64,000 bases of DNA from Sphingomonas oryzagri (GTDB lineage: Bacteria > Pseudomonadota > Alphaproteobacteria > Sphingomonadales > Sphingomonadaceae): NCBI RefSeq assembly GCF_029906645.1, contig NZ_JARYGZ010000002.1:1-64000 (forward strand). The letters run 5' to 3'. Below the pieces are notes generated by a model. It was not told the origin of the DNA, did not search any database, and worked only from the letters and a program-made list of their open reading frames with translations. Positions within the stretch are counted from its first letter, which is position 1; every line of letters begins with the position of its first letter. This document shows positions 63,063 through 64,000 of the stretch, in pieces. The translations under genes were made by a program, and so were the position numbers.

Positions 63063-64000
63063 TCGTCGAGCAGCTCCACGCGCATATTCTCGCGCAACAC
63101 CTCGCGCGGCAGGAACGGCGAAAGGTCCTCCAGCGCGGGCGAGGTGATGCGGCCGTCGGGATGCACCTTGGCCGAGAGCTTGGGCGAGAAGGGCGCGTTC
63201 TCGTCGACCATGATCTCACAGAGCGCCGGCCCGTCCACCTCCAGCGTAGCGCGGATCGCATCGGCCAGCTCGGCGTGGTTGCCGGCGCGCGCATAGGCCA
63301 GGCCGAACGCCGCCGCGATCCGCCCAAACTGCGGGAAGGTGACGTTGCTCTTCGGCCCGCCGCCGACCTCCTGCCCGTTGAAGAAGTTGCGCTGGGTCTG
63401 GAAGATCGAGACGTAGCCGCTGTTGTTGATGAGGAAGATCTTCACCGGCAGGGCGTTGCCCGCGATCGTCTGCAGCTCCTGCAGATTCATCATGATGCTG
63501 CCGTCGCCGGCGATCGCGATCACCCGCCTGTCCGGCCCGAGCGCCACCGAGGCGCCGATCGCGGCGGGCAGATCGTAGCCCATCGAGGCGCAGCCGGAGT
63601 TGGTCCACAGCCGCTGGCCGCGCTTGATCTCGCCCGCCTGGAAGCTGACGACGCAGGCGCTGCCGTTGCCGGTGACGACCACCTCGTCCTCGTCGAGCGC
63701 GGCGAACAGGCTCTCCATGGCGACGTAGGGGTTGCAGATCTCGCTCTCGCGAAATTCGGGCAGCACCACCGGGAAGCGACGGACGCGCTCGCGCGACCAT
63801 TCGAGCCATTCGGCCTGCTCGGCGCTCGGCCCGTCATGAGGCTGGGCGAGCAAGGCGGGGATGAAATCCTTGAGATCGGCGACGATCGGCATGTCCGGCA
63901 CCACCGTCGGCTTGCGCAGCTCGATCGGATCGATGTCGACCCATACCTTGTACGCCTCGCGCGCGAAGGTCTTCCAATTGTAGCTGACCTGCCGGATGTT
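63059..64000 (-). CDS. TPP-dependent enzyme, acetolactate synthase-like (partial)
   Basis: The 3' part of a larger gene: the frame is open to the window edge and the first 300 or so residues of a typical enzyme are missing. Visible is the C-terminal thiamine-diphosphate domain (GDGSIMMNLQELQTIAG ... LINNSGY, the GDG-x-NN motif) and part of the central domain. The type occurs in O-antigen loci. With rfbF, rfbG and rfbH beside it, a role like YerE, which adds a two-carbon unit from pyruvate to a CDP-keto-dideoxyhexose, is possible but not shown. GtrA is coupled downstream. Confidence 0.85.
   Translation of the reverse strand, partial: NIRQVSYNWKTFAREAYKVWVDIDPIELRKPTVVPDMPIVADLKDFIPALLAQPHDGPSAEQAEWLEWSRERVRRFPVVLPEFRESEICNPYVAMESLFAALDEDEVVVTGNGSACVVSFQAGEIKRGQRLWTNSGCASMGYDLPAAIGASVALGPDRRVIAIAGDGSIMMNLQELQTIAGNALPVKIFLINNSGYVSIFQTQRNFFNGQEVGGGPKSNVTFPQFGRIAAAFGLAYARAGNHAELADAIRATLEVDGPALCEIMVDENAPFSPKLSAKVHPDGRITSPALEDLSPFLPREVLRENMRVELLDE

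Overview
The window is GC-rich, densely packed chromosomal DNA from an alphaproteobacterium, most likely a sphingomonad (Sphingomonas or a close relative). This rests on the gene neighbourhoods (amidase-mrcA-prfB, thyA-folA-ribF, hflKC-degP, cpoB-tilS-ftsH, proA-nadD-rsfS-rlmH-envC), a BamF-type DUF3035 lipoprotein, a TorF-type porin, and many short palindromic repeats between genes. I see no phage, transposase, CRISPR array, rRNA or tRNA. The assignment comes from reading the sequence, not from a database search.

Layout. 0.1-8.3 kb: GNAT acetyltransferase, lipid kinase, malate synthase G with a divergent LysR regulator, an FAD/NAD(P)-binding protein and a class A penicillin-binding protein. 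8.3-9.6 kb: a small lower-GC island with a VOC/glyoxalase gene and about 0.7 kb of non-coding DNA that holds a candidate structured small RNA. 9.6-24 kb: a three-domain lysophospholipid transporter/acyltransferase/acyl-ACP synthetase, TonB, a two-gene ABC exporter, a ferredoxin-reductase-like flavoprotein, the murein genes amiC-like and mrcA, prfB and a lipoprotein methyltransferase. 24-31 kb: a compact RadC, then thyA-folA-ribF-ileS-lspA-DUF3035, read one way and closed by a strong bidirectional terminator. 31-43 kb: a mostly leftward block with a TorF porin, metC-sseA, queF (rightward), an alpha/beta hydrolase, a 2-oxoglutarate oxygenase, a diguanylate cyclase, a HerA-like ATPase, degP and hflKC. 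43-59 kb: mrp, a CoA-binding protein, ptsP, rodZ-like, cpoB, tilS, ftsH, an ATP pyrophosphatase, a methyltransferase-like membrane protein, DUF3667, then proA-nadD-rsfS-rlmH-envC. 59.3-64 kb: the edge of a surface-polysaccharide locus (rfbF, rfbG, rfbH, gtrA, and a TPP enzyme cut by the window edge).

The genes are mainly housekeeping: cell-wall synthesis and turnover (two class A PBPs, amidase, EnvC, RodZ, CpoB), envelope quality control (DegP, HflKC, FtsH, LspA, BamF-like), folate, flavin, NAD and proline synthesis, and translation (RF2, IleRS, TilS, RsfS, RlmH, QueF). The polysaccharide genes encode the first steps to a CDP-3,6-dideoxyhexose. The adjacent TPP enzyme raises the possibility of a yersiniose-like branched sugar.

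The most notable observations are: palindromic repeats that have entered coding sequences (inside ileS, inside the signal-peptide region of envC, and at the 3' ends of the LysR gene and ribF, where they supply the stop codon); a patch of deviant codon use in the ileS editing domain; and an unassigned structured RNA candidate behind a promoter with a perfect -35 box at about 9.3 kb. I found no clearly novel multi-gene system.
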